From an uncultured Prevotella sp. (GTDB taxonomy: Bacteria; Bacteroidota; Bacteroidia; Bacteroidales; Bacteroidaceae): a stretch of DNA of 16,202 nucleotides. Under the pieces are notes generated by a model. That model was not told the origin of the DNA. It made no database searches and saw only the letters and a program-made list of their open reading frames with translations. Below, in pieces: positions 14,434 to 16,202 of the stretch (position 1 is its first letter; the number at the start of each line of letters is the position of its first letter). Location of the stretch: NCBI GenBank assembly GCA_900547085.1, contig URFI01000018.1:1-16202 (forward strand). The letters are read 5' to 3'. A program made the translations under genes and the position numbers.

Positions 14434-15843
14434 ATGGAACAAAACGAAAAATACAGAGTAGAGTCTGATCTTTTGGGCGAATTACAAGTGCCAGCAGACG
14501 CTTATTATGGTGTTCAAACGCAGCGCGCCATCAACAATTATCGCATTTCCAATACCAAGATGTGCGATTATCCCCAGTTCATCATGGCCATCGCATACGT
14601 CAAGAAGGCCGCAGCCGCAGCCAACGCTGAGTTGGGTGCCCTTGACAAAAATATTGCAGATCACATCTGTCAAGCTGCCGATGATATCATCGGAGGCAAG
14701 CTGTGGGACAACTTCTGCATTGACATGATGCAGGGTGGAGCCGGCACATCCGTGAACATGAACGCCAACGAGGTGATTGCCAACCGCGCACTGGAGTTGA
14801 TGGGATATGAAAAAGGTGACTATGTGCACTGCTACCCCAACGACCATGTCAACTGCGGACAGTCTACCAACGACGCTTACCCAACGGCTTTACGCTATGC
14901 GGCCTATCGCATGAACAAAGACTTGTTGAAGAGTTTGAAAGCACTTGTAGACTGCCTGCGCATCAAGGCCAACGAGTTCAAAGACGCAGTGAAGATGGGT
15001 CGCACCCAATTGCAAGACGCTGTGCCCATGACATCGGGACAAGAGTTCGCCGCTTTTGCCAACACATTGGAAGACGAGCTGGAGTACATCGAATACAATG
15101 CTAAGAAAATGCTCACCATCAACATGGGTGCCACAGCCATTGGCACAGGCCTAAACGCCGTACCAGGCTATGCTGATTTGGTGACTGAGTATCTCACCAA
15201 GTTCACCGGCGACAAGTTTGTGAAGGCCAAAGACATGATTGCGGCCACACCAGACACCGGCGATTACGTAAGCTACTCAGGAGCATTGAAGCGATTGGCG
15301 GTCAAGTTATCCAAAATTTGCAACGACCTCCGCCTCATGGCATCAGGTCCTCGTTGCGGTTTGCACGAAATCAATCTGCCCGCCATGGCACCAGGATCTT
15401 CCATCATGCCGGGAAAGGTGAACCCCGTCATACCCGAGGTAACCAACCAAGTGTGCTTCAAGGTCATCGGTAACGACATGGCCATCACCATGGCTGCCGA
15501 GGCCGGACAGCTGCAACTCAACGTCATGGAGCCTGTCATCGTAGAGTGTATGTTTGAGAGCATCACCTGGATGACCAATGTCATGCACACCCTCAGGGAG
15601 AAATGCGTGAGCGACATCACCTTAAACGAGAAGCACAATCTCGACATGGTGAAACATTCCATTGGCATCGTCACGGCGCTGAACCCATACATTGGTTATA
15701 AGAACAGCACCAAGGTAGCCAAGGAAGCACTGGAGACCGGTAAGAGCCTACACGAGATTGTGGTGGAGAAGAAGCTCATGAGTGCCGAAGAGGTTGACAA
15801 GATTCTCGACCCAAAGGCCATGTTGCAATCACACAACCTATAA
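14434..15843 (+). CDS. aspA: Aspartate ammonia-lyase (aspartase)
   Basis: A 469-residue cytoplasmic enzyme of the fumarase/aspartase superfamily that splits L-aspartate into fumarate and ammonia. The start at 14434 gives MEQNEKYRVESDLLGE, matching the usual N-terminus and length (about 468-478); an upstream in-frame ATG at 14338 would add 32 unrelated residues that overlap the leader hairpins. Motifs: P-A-D-A-Y-Y-G-V-Q-T (about 17-26), GGAGTSVNMN (101-110), N-D-H-V-N-C-G-Q-S-T-N-D (around 130-141), GRTQLQDAVPMT (189-200) and the catalytic loop GSSIMPGKVNP (321-331). The whole sequence follows E. coli AspA closely; E. coli has Ala in place of Gly in that loop. It is last in the operon, 117 bp after the porin gene, and ends at a strong terminator. 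Confidence 0.96.
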   Translation: MEQNEKYRVESDLLGELQVPADAYYGVQTQRAINNYRISNTKMCDYPQFIMAIAYVKKAAAAANAELGALDKNIADHICQAADDIIGGKLWDNFCIDMMQGGAGTSVNMNANEVIANRALELMGYEKGDYVHCYPNDHVNCGQSTNDAYPTALRYAAYRMNKDLLKSLKALVDCLRIKANEFKDAVKMGRTQLQDAVPMTSGQEFAAFANTLEDELEYIEYNAKKMLTINMGATAIGTGLNAVPGYADLVTEYLTKFTGDKFVKAKDMIAATPDTGDYVSYSGALKRLAVKLSKICNDLRLMASGPRCGLHEINLPAMAPGSSIMPGKVNPVIPEVTNQVCFKVIGNDMAITMAAEAGQLQLNVMEPVIVECMFESITWMTNVMHTLREKCVSDITLNEKHNLDMVKHSIGIVTALNPYIGYKNSTKVAKEALETGKSLHEIVVEKKLMSAEEVDKILDPKAMLQSHNL

Positions 15844-15848
15844 GCATG

Positions 15849-15860
15849 GGGCGAAAGCCC
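15849..15860 (+). other. GNRA tetraloop hairpin after aspA
   Basis: GGGC-GAAA-GCCC, starting 6 bp after the aspA stop. It is a perfect 4-bp stem with a GNRA-type loop and lies 16 bp before the main terminator hairpin. It may help protect the 3' end of the mRNA or may be incidental. Confidence 0.4.
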
Positions 15861-15876
15861 TAACAATATGACAGGG

Positions 15877-15914
15877 GGGGGTGCATCATCATTTTGATGC
15901 ACCCCCATTTTTTT
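15877..15914 (+). terminator. Rho-independent terminator of the dcuB-aspA operon
   Basis: GGGGGTGCATCA (15877-15888) pairs perfectly over 12 bp with TGATGCACCCCC (15895-15906), loop TCATTT, followed by A and seven T (15908-15914). The G run at the start is eight bases long. The minus strand has no T-tract after the hairpin, so it acts only for the + strand genes. Confidence 0.9.
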
Positions 15915-16021
15915 GTTTGAACAACGAATGAAACGAATCAACTAAACAAGACCATAATTCATTGATTTCCAGCAATCGGATTCGCTTTCTATGTTATTAT
16001 CCTCCTGTTTTTTGATTTTAA

Positions 16022-16202
16022 CTATTTATTTAACATTTCACTTCGAGCATTGATAGAGATGTATTCTGGTTGATACTTGCATTCGTTTTTTACCATTGCC
16101 GTGATGATTGTCAACATCTTATTCTTGACATTGTTCAACGCTACCATTGGTTTTTTGCCTTTGTCTACCAGTCGATGGTAATACATGCTCATAGCTGGAC
16201 AG
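16022..16202 (-). CDS. IS110-family-like transposase, C-terminal end (partial)
   Basis: A minus-strand reading frame enters from the right edge and ends at TAG (16022-16024), 59 codons visible. The product has C-P-A-M-S-M-Y-Y-H-R-L-V-D-K-G-K and then V-A-L-N-N-V-K-N-K-M-L-T-I-I-T-A-M-V-K-N, which fits the C-terminal pattern of IS110/IS116/IS902 (DEDD) transposases: P-x-x-x-x-Y-x-R-L-x-x-K-G-K, x-x-V-A-L, x-x-x-x-K-L-L. The family uses an element-encoded RNA to choose its target. The catalytic part lies outside the window, so activity cannot be judged. About 107 bp between its stop and the aspA terminator should contain the element end. Confidence 0.62.
   Translation of the reverse strand, partial: CPAMSMYYHRLVDKGKKPMVALNNVKNKMLTIITAMVKNECKYQPEYISINARSEMLNK

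Larger units (their letters stand above)
15844..16021. other. Intergenic region between aspA terminator and transposase
   Basis: Besides the GNRA hairpin and the terminator, it holds a 6-bp CGAATC/GATTCG inverted repeat (15934-15939 and 15979-15984) and an ACGAAT direct repeat (15924-15929 and 15933-15938). On the minus strand an AGGAGG (about 16001-16006) occurs, but no reading frame follows it. One end of the insertion element should be here, but its boundary is not visible. Confidence 0.4.

Noticed and set aside
15934..15984. CGAATC/GATTCG repeat as the insertion element's terminal repeat
   Set aside because: Only 6 bp and internally placed; IS110-group elements usually lack clear terminal inverted repeats, so chance is as likely.
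1..16202. CRISPR arrays, tRNA genes and rRNA genes
   Set aside because: No regularly spaced repeats and no tRNA- or rRNA-like stretches were found on reading through the window.

Overview
The window looks like chromosomal DNA from an anaerobic Bacteroidota, most likely Prevotella in the broad sense. The reasons are a Wzy/Wzz-type capsule locus that ends in an initiating phosphoglycosyl transferase, AT-rich intergenic DNA with TAnnTTTG-like promoter elements, and a fumarate-respiration gene set with an O/P-type porin. This assignment is inferred from gene content; no rRNA or other taxonomic marker is present.

Left part (1-10331): the distal part of a surface polysaccharide (capsule/EPS) gene cluster, all on the + strand. 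In order: the C-terminal end of a Wzz-like chain-length regulator, an EpsG-like Wzy polymerase, a GT2 glycosyltransferase, a divergent GT-B-like protein, a 526-bp gap with a small ORF, a hairpin and a promoter-like element, a second GT2 enzyme, a cytoplasmic beta-propeller-like protein of unknown role, a WcaI/WbuB-like GT4 enzyme, WecB and WecC (which make UDP-ManNAc and UDP-ManNAcA), a 333-bp gap, and a WcaJ/PglC-type initiating transferase. Four putative transferases plus the initiating enzyme suggest a repeat unit of about four to five sugars, probably containing ManNAcA. The flippase and any UpxY-like regulator must lie outside the window. The glycosyltransferase genes are AT-rich; base composition rises at the initiating transferase and stays higher to the right.

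Right part (10655-15843): a compact + strand group, dcuB - ansB (periplasmic L-asparaginase) - outer-membrane porin - aspA, closed by a strong intrinsic terminator. Together these form an asparagine/aspartate-to-fumarate route. The porin may admit substrate, AnsB makes aspartate in the periplasm, DcuB exchanges aspartate for succinate, and AspA releases fumarate for fumarate reductase. Intergenic hairpins precede the porin and aspA; the aspA leader has three segments that can form two mutually exclusive stems.

Right edge: the C-terminal 59 residues of an IS110-family-like transposase on the - strand, starting about 110 bp beyond the aspA terminator.

No tRNA, rRNA or CRISPR array was seen. 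Nothing here is clearly a new defence or mobile system. The least explained items are the propeller protein, the capsule-locus gap at 3257-3782, and the switch-like aspA leader.
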